The translations under genes and the position numbers were made by a program. A DNA stretch of 57,578 nt from Promethearchaeota archaeon (GTDB lineage Archaea; Asgardarchaeota; Lokiarchaeia; Sigyniarchaeales; SOKP01): positions 1 through 57,578 of the forward strand of contig JAHLWP010000026.1 in NCBI GenBank assembly GCA_019057865.1, given 5' to 3'. Positions 1 to 9,302 of this stretch are shown here, one piece after another. The notes under the pieces were generated by a model. That model did no database searches, was not told the DNA's origin, and saw only the letters and a program-made list of their open reading frames with translations. The stretch's first letter is position 1. Each line of letters opens with the position of its first letter.

Positions 1-93
1 GAGTGCGTTTGACTAAAAGTTTATTTTTCACCATGACCTAAAAGGTATTATACCCAATTATTCTTGTTTTTTTAAATTATAGCATAATTGATT

Positions 94-1122
94 TTATAAA
101 GTAAGACCGGCAAATTCACTTTGATAAGGAGTCCAAAAAGTAATCTCCTCATCAGTAGTTGGGCAACTATGAGTTTTATTACAGATTCCAAAGGAAGGAT
201 GAAATAGAATTGCATTGTTTTTTCGAAAGGTGCCTATTAAGCTCTGGCCAAATTGAGAAGTAAGAAAACCTCCAAATCTTAAAACAGTATCAAATTTAAC
301 GTGAGAATGGCGGTCTGGATTAACAGGAATAAATCCATACGGATTTAGTAATAAAGCTTCACCCACAGTAGGGTCTACTAAAATATTCAAGGTTGTATAG
401 GTATCATTAAAATAAAGCCATGTTCCCATATCTATAAGAGTATATCCCTTATTTGCATCAAATACATCTTCGTAAGTTAATAGTAGTGTTGTAGCCATCC
501 CTGCACCAGTTTCAGCATACTTATCCGGTTCTGCATACCAATAACTCTCAGGTGAGATGCCAATAAGAGTCCATAAGGAAAGTTCCTTAGAATGAGTTCC
601 AGAACCATCTCCCCTAGAATAAAATGTAACATTACCTGCATCTATAGCATTTTTTAACTTAGTCATTACAACTGTAATATTCTCACCAGACTGCAAATTC
701 GCAGGATTAGATGAGTGGCCTACTATAATAAAATCGTTATACATGATGCATGCACGATGAATTCCATATGGTATTTGACCATCAGTGTCATTAACAAATT
801 GATCTTCTCTTGATCTTGAATGAACAAGAATAACATCAGCATCACCATTTTTACCGTATTCAATAGCTTGTCCAGTTCCAACCGATAAAACTCTAACTCT
901 TATACCTGTAAGGTGAGTAAATTTCGGAAGTAAGTAATCTAATAAACCTGAATCATATGTAGAGGTTGTTGTTGCCAAGGTAATTCGATTGGGATTTTGG
1001 GCATTTAATATATCAATTACTAAATATGTTCCAACTGAACCACCAGCTACAATTATAAGTGCTAATAGAATAGCGGTTTTATGCTCACGTAAGACTTCTT
1101 TGAATGGTTTTTTTGATGACAT
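94..1122 (-). CDS. tupA: Tungstate ABC transporter substrate-binding protein, membrane-anchored
   Basis: A 342-residue extracytoplasmic solute-binding protein of the TupA family, which captures tungstate for an ABC importer. An N-terminal hydrophobic anchor lies at about residues 17-36. It is followed by the family hallmark TTTSTYDSGLLDYLLPKF, then VGTGQAIEYGKNGDADVILVH, the MYNDFIIVG strand and FYSRGDGSGTHSKE, all typical of TupA anion-binding loops. No permease or ATPase gene is visible; they could lie beyond the left edge, since this gene reads towards it. Tungsten uptake would suit tungsten-dependent aldehyde:ferredoxin oxidoreductases, which are common in Lokiarchaeota (family knowledge, not seen here). 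Molybdate or a related oxyanion is the alternative ligand. Confidence 0.9.
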   Translation of the reverse strand: MSSKKPFKEVLREHKTAILLALIIVAGGSVGTYLVIDILNAQNPNRITLATTTSTYDSGLLDYLLPKFTHLTGIRVRVLSVGTGQAIEYGKNGDADVILVHSRSREDQFVNDTDGQIPYGIHRACIMYNDFIIVGHSSNPANLQSGENITVVMTKLKNAIDAGNVTFYSRGDGSGTHSKELSLWTLIGISPESYWYAEPDKYAETGAGMATTLLLTYEDVFDANKGYTLIDMGTWLYFNDTYTTLNILVDPTVGEALLLNPYGFIPVNPDRHSHVKFDTVLRFGGFLTSQFGQSLIGTFRKNNAILFHPSFGICNKTHSCPTTDEEITFWTPYQSEFAGLTL

Positions 1123-1276
1123 TTTTTTTTAAATTTTGTTTAGATTTAGAGCGATTGGTATCGACTGGTATTGTGAAACATATCGATGCTTTTTAAAATT
1201 TTCAATCCTTAATAAAGTCTTACTTACAAAAATGAGGATTTAAAAATATGAGGTTTAGGACATATCGTAAGTCTAG

Positions 1277-1290
1277 AAAAAAAAAAAAAA
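1277..1290 (-). terminator. Oligo-T terminator of the SBBP propeller gene
   Basis: A run of 14 A on the plus strand, so 14 T on the minus strand, starts 22 nt downstream of the stop of the minus-strand propeller gene. Archaeal RNA polymerase terminates at such T tracts without needing a hairpin. The rest of the 190-nt spacer shows no other feature. Confidence 0.6.
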
Positions 1291-1311
1291 TTAGTTTTAA
1301 AATAAATTAAA

Positions 1312-2682
1312 TTATTCCTTCTCTTTCCTACGTTTCTTAATGAAATACACTATAATACAGCAATTAATTGCGATTATAAGAACTGTGTTATATCCAGGTA
1401 TTGCTTGTTCACCATTCCCATCACTAATTGGTTCCTTTAAATTATATTTGACCACAAGTGTGTCATTAGTACCGAATTCATCACTACTCCCTGCGAGATA
1501 AATATTTTCTTCGGAAGAATCTAATGCTATTGAATGGCATCCCTCTTGATGAGCTACTCTCCTTGTATAATTCCATAGGTATTGACCCGAATTATCATAT
1601 TTTACAAGAGTAATATCCCCAAAAATTACGAATTGGAACGGGCCTCCAATCATGTCTATAGTCCCCCCTATATAAATATCATCTGAAGAATCTATTTCTA
1701 GTCCCCAACAAATATCATTACCACTTCCGCCCCATGTTTGATTCCATTGATGTTGACCATCCGAGTTGAATTTTATTAAAACTGCATCGATATTTCCCCA
1801 ATTTCCTACGTTCCCCGTCAGGAATATGTTTTCTGAGGAATCTAAGGCAACATTCCAACTTATGTCAAAATTACCTACATCTCGGGTACGGTGCCATTCC
1901 TTAGTGCCGAAACTATCGTACTTTATTAAACAAATATCTGAATTTCCTCCATAATAGTCTGTAGTACCAGCAAGATATATGTTATTTGATGAATCTAACG
2001 CAATTCTAATAGATACATCCATACCAGCGCCACCCCAAGTGCGACTCCATTCGATAGACCCCGAACTATTACATTTTATTAGTAGTATATCTTCATTCTC
2101 ACCAATCGCGTCATACCCCGTTAAATAAATATTATCCGAAGAATCTATTGCTATTCCACCACCGTGACTGTAGTCTCCAATTACATATTGCCGATACCAA
2201 TCCAATACACCTTCACTATTATATTTTAAAAGAATTATTGACAATACAAATAGCGGATCGAACGACGTTCCCACTACGTAGATATTATTCAGGGAATCAA
2301 AAGCTATTCCAGAACCAATAGTATCACCTGTAACTGCCCATGTACGATTCCATTGTAAATCTCCTGAACTATTATATTTGAGTAAAAAAAGAGACTCCCC
2401 CCATCCTACAGTTAGTACAAAATTAGAAGCACCTGTAACATAAATATTGTTTGATGAATCTACTTTTATATCAAGTGCTGTGTCTTGCTGATACCCATCC
2501 CATGTACGATTCCACTCACATCCGGCATTATTGCTAATAGATAAATTAGAATTAACACTTTTCTCTCCATTCTCTTTTGAAATATAGGTTGTAGTATTAA
2601 TTTGACTTATTAATAAGCCAAAAAATAGCGTAAATGCTATCAATATTATAGAAAACTTTTTTATTTTCATTATTTTCGCCAT
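1312..2682 (-). CDS. SBBP seven-bladed beta-propeller surface protein with C-terminal anchor
   Basis: A 456-residue secreted or surface-anchored protein. An N-terminal signal peptide (KIKKFSIILIAFTLFFGLLI) precedes seven tandem SBBP (beta-propeller repeat) units. Each is built as W-x-R/Q-T-W ... DSS-NIY-x-x-G ... D-x-x-L-x-K-Y-x-S-x-G, enough for one closed seven-bladed propeller. The C-terminus has an IPGY motif, one hydrophobic segment and the basic tail KKRRKEKE. This tripartite layout resembles archaeal C-terminal sorting signals of the PGF/Loki-CTERM kind. The role is probably binding at the cell surface; no catalytic residues are recognisable. A 14-T terminator follows the stop. Confidence 0.8.
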   Translation of the reverse strand: MAKIMKIKKFSIILIAFTLFFGLLISQINTTTYISKENGEKSVNSNLSISNNAGCEWNRTWDGYQQDTALDIKVDSSNNIYVTGASNFVLTVGWGESLFLLKYNSSGDLQWNRTWAVTGDTIGSGIAFDSLNNIYVVGTSFDPLFVLSIILLKYNSEGVLDWYRQYVIGDYSHGGGIAIDSSDNIYLTGYDAIGENEDILLIKCNSSGSIEWSRTWGGAGMDVSIRIALDSSNNIYLAGTTDYYGGNSDICLIKYDSFGTKEWHRTRDVGNFDISWNVALDSSENIFLTGNVGNWGNIDAVLIKFNSDGQHQWNQTWGGSGNDICWGLEIDSSDDIYIGGTIDMIGGPFQFVIFGDITLVKYDNSGQYLWNYTRRVAHQEGCHSIALDSSEENIYLAGSSDEFGTNDTLVVKYNLKEPISDGNGEQAIPGYNTVLIIAINCCIIVYFIKKRRKEKE

Positions 2683-2936
2683 TTATTTTAATTAATTTTT
2701 AAATTAAATCATTAACAAATATGTCGCCCCAATATATAAATTTATTAGATCTTAATTTCAACAAAAATTAAAGGCAAAACAGAAAACCCTTAATAAAGAA
2801 ATGAAAGATTTCTCTGAGTTTTTCACATAAGTATCTATTAAAAGATATTGTAAAATTATATTTAACTAATTTAACTAATTCCAATCCATGATCTAAAAAC
2901 ATGAGTCTTGAAAATATATTATAAGGTAAAATATAA

Positions 2937-3149
2937 TCTTTTAACTTTGTATCACATAATTTTACGAAGGTGTATCCTATTAATCTTACAGAAGTAGTAG
3001 CAGAATTCAAAAGGAGAGAGTTAAATGGGCTTCCCCAGAAAGAAAAAAGACGAAATAAGGAAGGATTAGACGCTTTTTGCGAATATATCGATTATAATCC
3101 CCTCATCATACAATTCTCAACTTGGTTAACCATGCGATGTGAGATTTAA
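2937..3149 (+). pseudogene. Possible degraded open frame, unknown
   Basis: The 463-nt gap between 2683 and 3145 has no convincing intact gene. The plus strand holds one open stretch ending at the TAA at 3147-3149, with charged protein-like content (LTEVVAEFKRRELNGLPQKE). Shorter open pieces lie upstream in other frames and it has no good start, so it may be the tail of a decayed gene. An 80-codon minus-strand frame over the same DNA has poor composition. The end overlaps the tail of the convergent coiled-coil gene by 4 nt. Weak call. Confidence 0.2.
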
Positions 3150-3883
3150 GACATAGTAACAATTCCCGAATTCTCATCGAGATTAATTATTCCTTTTACA
3201 GCTAGCTGTTTTATAGTTCTAGTTGCCATTATTGGAGGTACATCTAAGATTTTTTTGAGATCATCAAGTTTGCAAGAGCCTTGTTGCATAATTGTTGCGA
3301 TAATATCAACTTCAGGAATTTCTTCATCAGAATTTTCAATCAAGAATGAAGTAAAGAAACTACTTCTTTTGATTTCTTTTAATTTTTTATCTAATTCGTT
3401 CATTTTTTCTTCAGAAAAGCTAGCTTTTAATTCCGCTTCTCGATTTTCATTATCAATCTTTTTTTGGTCTAGTTTCATCTTTTCATTTTCTTTCATTGAA
3501 ACTTTTTCATTTACAGAGTTTAACTTTGATTTAAGGTTATCCAATTCAAACTGTGGTGTTTTTTTGTCATTAACAGCTTTCTCAAGTGTTGTTTTTAATT
3601 CTGTTATCTTAGATATTAGATCATCTTTTTTAGCTCGTGGAATTTCAATTTTTTTATCTAATTCCTCAGCTTTAGTTCTTAATTCCATTAATTCTAGATT
3701 TTGTTGACGAAGGAGTTCATCTAGTTTTTCAATTTCGATTTGTTCTGCTTTTACATTTTTCCAAATTTCACTTAGACTCTGAAGAATATCCTTACTATTA
3801 CTTTCAATAGCTTGATAGAAAGTATCAAAAACAGTTTCGAATTGTTCAACTAATCCCAGAATTTCTTTAATATTTGAACTCAC
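3146..3883 (-). CDS. Coiled-coil protein with C-terminal winged-helix-like domain (second of pair)
   Basis: A 245-residue protein that I do not recognise. Residues about 35-175 are a long heptad-rich coiled coil dense in E, K, L and N. Residues about 190-245 (VDIIATIMQQGSCKLDDLKK ... IMATRTIKQLAVKGII) read as a winged helix. The start is GTG and overlaps the stop of the upstream gene as TAGTG, with a strong Shine-Dalgarno GAGGAGGTT nearby, so the two are translationally coupled. With its neighbour it probably forms a hetero-oligomer. A structural or DNA-linked role is possible, as in SMC-like or division-linked proteins, but no motif proves one. Confidence 0.6.
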   Translation of the reverse strand: MSSNIKEILGLVEQFETVFDTFYQAIESNSKDILQSLSEIWKNVKAEQIEIEKLDELLRQQNLELMELRTKAEELDKKIEIPRAKKDDLISKITELKTTLEKAVNDKKTPQFELDNLKSKLNSVNEKVSMKENEKMKLDQKKIDNENREAELKASFSEEKMNELDKKLKEIKRSSFFTSFLIENSDEEIPEVDIIATIMQQGSCKLDDLKKILDVPPIMATRTIKQLAVKGIINLDENSGIVTMS

Positions 3884-4632
3884 TAAAAATCAACCTCCTC
3901 TAATAATTTTACTGTACCCGCTCCCTCATTGTATTCAATTGGTCCATTCTCCTTTACCATCTTTCTTAGTATATTTTTAGCTTGATCTTCTCTCATATCA
4001 ATAGCAACGATAATATTTCTCAGATCTAACGTACTACCTTGCTGTAAGGCTCTAATAAATTGATATTGTGCAGAGCTAATATACCCTTTGCTTATTAATC
4101 TTTTCATAGCATTAACTCTATTTTCATAAGATTGCACAAATTTTTGCTTTTTAAAGAACGTATTTTCAAGCTCAGTTTCAATTATATTCAATCTCTCATC
4201 GAACTTGTTGAGTTCTTTTGTTAAAATATCAATATTATTTTCTAATTCCTTAAGACGTTGATTACGATTTTCTAATTCCTCATTTTTGACTCTAATCTCT
4301 TCTTTTGTTGCATTTAATTCATTTTGAGCAGTTTGAATTCGGTCCAATAATTCTTGACGTTCTTTTGTTAGTTCATCTACATTTTCTTCTAATCTTAATG
4401 TATTATGCTGTGTCTGGGAAATCTTAGCTTTCAAAGTGTTAATCTCATCGTTATTTGACTCAATTTTTTGCTGATTTTCTGTTTTAACTTGTTCTAATTG
4501 TTCAATTTGTTCTAGTAATTTATTTAAATGATCTTTCAATTTAGGGGTAGATTCTGTATTTATTCTGCTCAAGTCATCAATATCATTAACAATTTTTTTG
4601 ATCTGATTTTTTGAATCAAATAGATAACTCAT
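3883..4632 (-). CDS. Coiled-coil protein with C-terminal winged-helix-like domain (first of pair)
   Basis: A 249-residue protein with the same architecture as its downstream partner. Residues about 20-165 form a coiled coil. Residues about 170-249 are a compact helical domain that could be a winged helix (LISKGYISSAQYQFIRALQQ, then IVAIDMREDQAKNILRKMV). The stop overlaps the next gene's GTG start. The equal length and matched layout suggest an ancient duplication whose products pair through their coiled coils. There is no signal peptide or membrane segment, so it is cytosolic. The function is unknown. Confidence 0.6.
   Translation of the reverse strand: MSYLFDSKNQIKKIVNDIDDLSRINTESTPKLKDHLNKLLEQIEQLEQVKTENQQKIESNNDEINTLKAKISQTQHNTLRLEENVDELTKERQELLDRIQTAQNELNATKEEIRVKNEELENRNQRLKELENNIDILTKELNKFDERLNIIETELENTFFKKQKFVQSYENRVNAMKRLISKGYISSAQYQFIRALQQGSTLDLRNIIVAIDMREDQAKNILRKMVKENGPIEYNEGAGTVKLLEEVDF
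3892..3900 (-). promoter_or_regulatory. Strong Shine-Dalgarno for the GTG-started coiled-coil gene
   Basis: The minus strand reads GAGGAGGTT about 8 nt before the GTG at 3883-3881. It lies inside the last codons of the upstream gene and fixes the GTG as start, making the TAGTG stop/start overlap a real coupling. Confidence 0.7.
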
Positions 4633-4731
4633 GGTAACACTCCTCTTATATTATTAAAAGGGTAAAACAGATTATATAAATATTATAGGCTACTTATTTT
4701 TAAACTTGTATATTTGTAATTTATAATTGTA

Positions 4732-5574
4732 TTATAACTCTTTTTTAATTTCTTCAATGAAAGTAGCCTTTTTAATCGGGCTTAATCTAATTGACCTTCT
4801 TTTCATAACAATATTCAAATTATCAATTAAGCTCTCTGTGAAGTAATTAAAATCAAAATTGAAAGAGGTGAGGGAATAGTATTTTTTTAGAAATATGTTG
4901 ATTAACTCGATCTTATGTTTAGGGTCTGTCATTTCAAAAATTCCAGGATTAGTGTCTAATAACGCTGTACAAATCCAGGCTAAATCATCAATAGGATTTC
5001 CTTCATAAGAATCTTCAAAATCAAATCCATATAACGTATCTGTGGTAAAATCAACAATGAAATCCTTTAATCTCGTGTCACCTTTATTTAAAACAATTAC
5101 TTCGGTTGCTTTTTTTTTTATCTTTTTAGTTTTAATATGAAGCTGAGCAAACCAGTTTGCTAATAATTCTACGCTGTTTATTATCTTATCTCTTGTATCT
5201 GGATCTAAATCCTCGAGTTTCATTGTATCAGTCAAGTTATCATTTATTAAATCACACAGATTAGTTCCATTTAATTTTTCAAGTATTAGGTAAGATTTTT
5301 TGAATAGTAAGAGCTTTGGAACATTTATATCTTGGTTTTCTAATTTTTTATAAGTTATAATCTCATTTTCCGCATTTTTTGTTTGGAATTTTTTTAGGAT
5401 TAATTCTTTTGGAAAATTTCTTGGTTTTCTAATAAATGTTAATTCATATACCAAATTTCTTTTACTTGGCAATTGTATTAATGAAAACGTATTTAAGTCT
5501 CCAGAAAAACCTGAAATCTCATCCTTAAAATTTTTAGCAAACTTTTTTTTGATTTTTTCAATATCCATTTTCAA
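4732..5574 (-). CDS. Phosphotransferase / protein-kinase-like protein with altered catalytic loop
   Basis: A 280-residue protein with the fold signature of aminoglycoside-phosphotransferase or Bud32/RIO-like kinases. It has a candidate lysine in ELILKKF (K61-K62), a glutamate in AENEI (E70), the hinge YLILEKLNGTNL, and a catalytic-loop equivalent KGDTRLKD at 164-171 followed by a metal-binding DFED at 185-188. The usual loop is HGDxxxxN. Here the first residue is K and the last is D, so activity may be altered or the substrate unusual. The C-terminal helices match APH-like enzymes. It is a lone gene with no informative neighbour, and the substrate is unknown. Confidence 0.55.
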   Translation of the reverse strand: MKMDIEKIKKKFAKNFKDEISGFSGDLNTFSLIQLPSKRNLVYELTFIRKPRNFPKELILKKFQTKNAENEIITYKKLENQDINVPKLLLFKKSYLILEKLNGTNLCDLINDNLTDTMKLEDLDPDTRDKIINSVELLANWFAQLHIKTKKIKKKATEVIVLNKGDTRLKDFIVDFTTDTLYGFDFEDSYEGNPIDDLAWICTALLDTNPGIFEMTDPKHKIELINIFLKKYYSLTSFNFDFNYFTESLIDNLNIVMKRRSIRLSPIKKATFIEEIKKEL

Positions 5575-5666
5575 AAAGTATACTTTTTTAATTTATCCTC
5601 AAAAACCAAAATATTTCTAGATTATTTATATTAATTTTTAAAGATAAACTCTTTTAAAATTTAGAT

Positions 5667-5945
5667 TTATAAAGAAAAAACAGGATCTAAATAATTAAGT
5701 TCTTTAAACGTTTCTTTTCTTTTACGCCAACTACTACACATTCCACAAGGTTGATCACCATCATAATAACAGTTCCATGTCAATTCAAATGGCACGTTTA
5801 ATTTTTTAGCTAATATTAATACTTCACTTTTATTCATTTTTACTAAAGGATGCAAAAATATTATGATTGATTTATCATTATGATGTTTTCCTTTATTTAT
5901 AAGCTTCTCGAGTGAACTAAAAGTAGGTAGTTTTAAAAATGGGAT
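5667..5945 (-). pseudogene. queC: queC remnant, C-terminal half of 7-cyano-7-deazaguanine synthase
   Basis: An open stretch of about 92 codons matches only the end of QueC, the ATP-dependent enzyme that makes preQ0 for queuosine and archaeosine. The visible family block is KMNKSEVLILAKKLNVPFEL, then TWNCYYDGDQPCGMCSSWRK and LDP. The N-terminal half with the SGGxDS ATP-binding loop is missing; the frame meets a stop at about 5946. The fourth zinc cysteine (CxxCxxC) is replaced by W. Full-length QueC is about 220 residues. It is head-to-head with a broken queD, so the locus looks decayed. Confidence 0.75.
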
Positions 5946-6396
5946 TTAAAGAAATTTCTAACTCACCAAAAGCAAAATTTAGTGCATGTCATTTTTTAAA
6001 AGAACCGTTTGAATGTTCAAGACTCCATGGACATAATTATTATGTTTCTGTTGAAATAAATGATAAATTAGGTAATTAAATTTTGTTATAGATTTCATTG
6101 AGTTTCAAAAAAAGTTAATTTCAATAGTCAAACCATTAGATCATTATCTATTAATTCCTACAGAATCAGATTATTTAAAGATCAATGAAGAAGAAGAAGA
6201 ATCTGTAGAAATTATTACTCAAAATAAGAGATATGTTATTCCCCGTACTGATATTTGTTTTCTTCCTTCAAAAGCTACCACTAGCAAACTTCTTGCAAAA
6301 CACATCCATGATAAATTAAAAGAAATATATGGAAATAAAAAAATTTCAGTAAAGGTAGGAGAAAGCAAAAGTACTATGGCAGTGTTTGAGGATTAG
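5939..6396 (+). pseudogene. queD: Frameshifted 6-carboxytetrahydropterin synthase
   Basis: The two halves are in different frames. The first (5939 to the TAA at 6077-6079) reads MGFKEISNSPKAKFSACHFL and then RLHGHNYYVSVEI, which carries the QueD/PTPS zinc-histidine motif (H in ACHFL, then HGHNY). The second resumes near 6082 with FVIDFIEFQKKL, LDHYLLI and a C-terminal VKVGESKSTMAVFED. A single indel between 6074 and 6081 restores about 152 codons, normal for QueD. The enzyme makes 6-carboxy-5,6,7,8-tetrahydropterin in deazaguanine synthesis. It may be a pseudogene or an assembly error; the adjacent truncated queC argues for real decay. Confidence 0.75.
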
Positions 6397-6603
6397 ATTG
6401 TTTTCTTCTTTTTGAAAACATTCTTACGATTTGTAAATCTTCAGTCCCTTTCTATTAATTATGAATAATCTCCTTGAATTTCATAGAAATGCAACTTATA
6501 GAACAAATTCAATTATAGAAAAAAAAATTACCTTCATATACTTTTAAATAGAAAATGATAAATTATTGATAATTTATTTAAAACAATAGAAGGAGTAATA
6601 AGA

Positions 6604-6933
6604 ATGAACAGGAAAAGAAGTGATAGGAGAAGTGTTGACTATAATAAGACGAGTTGTTCATCTGGTCAGAGAAGAGTATGTCATAATATGAATGATTCTG
6701 AGAGAATTTTTGATCCTTTTAATTTGCATAATCAATCCTCTACAAAATTAGTGGATGAGAGGGAATCATACGAAAGTATAGCAAAATTGGCTATTGATAA
6801 AGGGTTTAGAACTTTTTCGCCATCTGCTAGAATGATATATAAAAGAGATATTGAGAAATTTTTGGAATTTTATAAAGAGAATTACGATAATGAATTTGCG
6901 AGAGATTTTAAGTGCATTACGAATATAGAATAA
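6604..6933 (+). CDS. N-terminal part of an interrupted GIY-YIG-like gene
   Basis: 109 codons with a good Shine-Dalgarno (AAGGAG) upstream of the ATG. The N-terminus is polar and Cys/Arg-rich (RSVDYNKTSCSSGQRRVCHN), followed by a helical block (MIYKRDIEKFLEFYKENY). The frame closes with TAA at 6931-6933. Six bases later a second frame opens and runs without a start codon directly into a GIY-YIG-like domain. Most likely the two are one gene of about 510 codons broken by one indel at about 6931-6941. Two separate genes are less likely, because the second has no start before its domain. Confidence 0.5.
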   Translation: MNRKRSDRRSVDYNKTSCSSGQRRVCHNMNDSERIFDPFNLHNQSSTKLVDERESYESIAKLAIDKGFRTFSPSARMIYKRDIEKFLEFYKENYDNEFARDFKCITNIE

Positions 6934-6938
6934 TATAA

Positions 6939-8144
6939 TCAGAAGAAGAATTTTGGGAAATAATTCGTTCAATTGATGGTATTGCTTTTATTCTTTATAG
7001 AATTATCAATAAAAAGAAACAACATGCTCGGATTGGTTATACTAGTGATATAATCCAACGGTTAGTGGTTTATCTTCAAAATTCATTCAGTAAAATAATG
7101 AAAGGAATAACTCACCTTCATTTAGACATTAGAGCTTTGGGAGAGAGGAATAAATTTACCGAAGAGTTTGAGTACCATATTCTTTGCGTTACTAGCCGTG
7201 AAAAACAAATTCTAACTCTTGAAAGGTTATTTACACTTTATGAAAATAAATATGATAATAATGTTGGATATGACTTGTCTGTTAATAATTATTATAATAA
7301 AATAGTCGGAGATCTTTTCAGTTATATTAATGGTGAGTTTAGGAATAATTTACACCCTAATTGGAAGGAGGTACCACCAAACGAGCTAGAAAATGCTGTA
7401 AAAGAATTCACTTCATGGGATGAATTATTAAGTAAATTTCCTAATGTCAATAGTAAAAGTACTATCATGAGTAAAGCTGTGTCATATGGTTTTTTTCTTA
7501 AAGGCACAGGAAGTATTCGAGACACTATAGCATATTTTATAAAACCTTACTTGGAGGAGGCTGTTAAAAAAGATTTAAATGAAAATGAAATTATTGATTT
7601 TTTAATAAGTAGAGGGTTTACCTTTCTTGAAAAGTTGAGTAATCATTCCGAAGCTAGACGTAAATGGTTATACCGTATTCTTAATTTTATCTGGAAAAGC
7701 GAAATGCATAAGATAGGTTATGAGACTGCCACATTAACAAGAGTGAGATGGTTAGTTATAGCTAAGGAAGCATTAAAAATAGCGAGAAATCCGAAATATA
7801 GTCATTTAGGAAATGCTCAAGCTGAATTAATAAGGCAAGGAGTGGTTTTAAAAATTCCAAATCTGCCTAGCTTTGAGGGAGAATTACGTCATATATTTAA
7901 AAAAATCAAATGGAGTTATAAACAAGAACAAAACAAAATTTTGGAAACCATACTTGCAAATTATTTAAGACAAAATGACCCTGAATTAAGCGTACTAGAT
8001 ATAGCAGAATTGTTTGGTCTTGACAGGGTTAAAGGTAAGAACATTATTATGAAAATGATATATAGAATTTTTAAAGGATATGTCCAAGATCAAGAGCATA
8101 TTGGGAAAATAAGACAATTTTTAAGGACACACCTTTGTTTTTAG
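6939..8144 (+). pseudogene. GIY-YIG-like nuclease-domain protein, downstream part after frameshift
   Basis: The frame is open from 6939; the first usable start (GTG, 7065) would cut into the domain. The N-terminal 120 residues resemble a GIY-YIG fold: GIAFILYRI in place of GIY, ARIGYTSDIIQRL in place of YIG plus the arginine helix, LERLF with the catalytic-type Glu, and GYD-x-x-x-N-N. The C-terminus (LSVLDIAELFGLDRVKGKNI) looks like a helix-turn-helix. The overall architecture suggests a nuclease or DNA-binding accessory gene. Degenerate GIY and YIG signatures leave catalysis uncertain. Confidence 0.45.
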
Positions 8145-8408
8145 TTTTAAAGTAACTCTCTTTTTACAATTTGATTAAAAATATTAAAAAAATATCAAAT
8201 TCAAGTAAAAGTTACTGGAATTAAATTTCTACAGGTTCGCTTTTTGACTTTGAGACAATACAAAATATTAAATGTACAATTGAAAAGAATATGAAAATAA
8301 ACTCTCTAGTTTTTTCATCTGAATTATTTTGAACATGTTCAGCTAAATAATTAAATGTTTTATAAATTATTAAAAATACAAATAAAAACCTTCAATTGTT
8401 CCATTCTA

Positions 8409-9302
8409 ATGTTGAGTCAGAATAATTATAAAATAGGTATATTTTATGGGATTGGCCCAGATACAGAAATGCTCGCGCAAAAATTTGCGGGCAATCTCAT
8501 AAATAATGAAGAATTCTGTAAAGCTTGCGAAGATTTAGAACAAAATGTAAAATGCGATAAATGTCGGGAACATTTAAAGAGTTTTGCGAGCTCGATTTAC
8601 TTTTACGAGAAAATTGGTGAAGGTATTCCCGATTTTGTTGAAGACTCAAAGGAATATCTACCTAAAAATTTGCCCCCTGTCGATTTTTTAATGGTCGTAG
8701 GTATCCATCAAGATTTACTTTTGGACCTTCCAAATTATATCAAGGATAAAGGCATTAAAGCAGTTATAGTTCCAATAGAAGATCCCAAATGGGTACCTTC
8801 AGGATTGCAATCAATGATCTTAGAAGAATTTGAGAAATTTGGTATACAAGCAGCTTTTCCTAAACCTTTTTGTTCACTAAGTAAAGAACAAGACGAATAC
8901 AATAAAATTGGTTTTCATTTAACTAAAGAACATAATTTCGTTTATGAATTCATTGATTATTTTAAAGTAGGAGTACCTATTGTCTCTTTCTTATTAAGTA
9001 AAGATGGAGAATCAATTGAAGACACCTGTGTGTTGCAAACAGCCCCCTGTGGAAGCTCCTATTATGTTTGTCAACAATTAAAAGCTAAATATTTTAAAAA
9101 TGGAAAAAGTGGAGACCTTTCATTAAATGAAAGAATAAGTAAAGCACATCATGCTTATCCCTGCAATGCTTCAATGGACCAAGATTCTATATTAAAGGAC
9201 TCTATTTTGCATGTGGGAGGATATCTTATAAGAAATGCCATCAGAAGAGAATTAAACCTTAAAGAAGAAGAAGGACAAAAATTGGTTTATGTTATGAAAT
9301 AA
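8409..9302 (+). CDS. DUF166 family protein
   Basis: About 297 residues from the ATG at 8409. An earlier ATG at 8355 adds 18 residues of low-complexity sequence ahead of the conserved start YKIGIFYGIG. Family features are a cysteine-rich segment (CKACEDLEQNVKCDKCREH), the TAPCGSSYYVCQQL loop, and HHAYPCNASMDQD followed by LHVGGYLIRNAIR. DUF166 proteins are archaeal; some databases label them thymidylate-synthase-like, but the reaction is unproven. The many conserved Cys and His suggest metal or Fe-S binding. It precedes a metal-exporting ATPase by 180 nt, which may or may not be meaningful. Confidence 0.65.
   Translation: MLSQNNYKIGIFYGIGPDTEMLAQKFAGNLINNEEFCKACEDLEQNVKCDKCREHLKSFASSIYFYEKIGEGIPDFVEDSKEYLPKNLPPVDFLMVVGIHQDLLLDLPNYIKDKGIKAVIVPIEDPKWVPSGLQSMILEEFEKFGIQAAFPKPFCSLSKEQDEYNKIGFHLTKEHNFVYEFIDYFKVGVPIVSFLLSKDGESIEDTCVLQTAPCGSSYYVCQQLKAKYFKNGKSGDLSLNERISKAHHAYPCNASMDQDSILKDSILHVGGYLIRNAIRRELNLKEEEGQKLVYVMK

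Noticed and set aside
1766..1954. 62-codon plus-strand frame
   Set aside because: Lies antisense to the SBBP propeller gene and has no protein-like character; a shadow.
2768..3010. 80-codon minus-strand frame
   Set aside because: Poor composition and no start context; the plus strand of the same DNA has a better, though degraded, frame.
3010..3070. AAGGAGAG followed by ATG as a gene start
   Set aside because: The frame gives only 14 codons (MGFPRKKKDEIRKD), so probably chance or part of a decayed gene.
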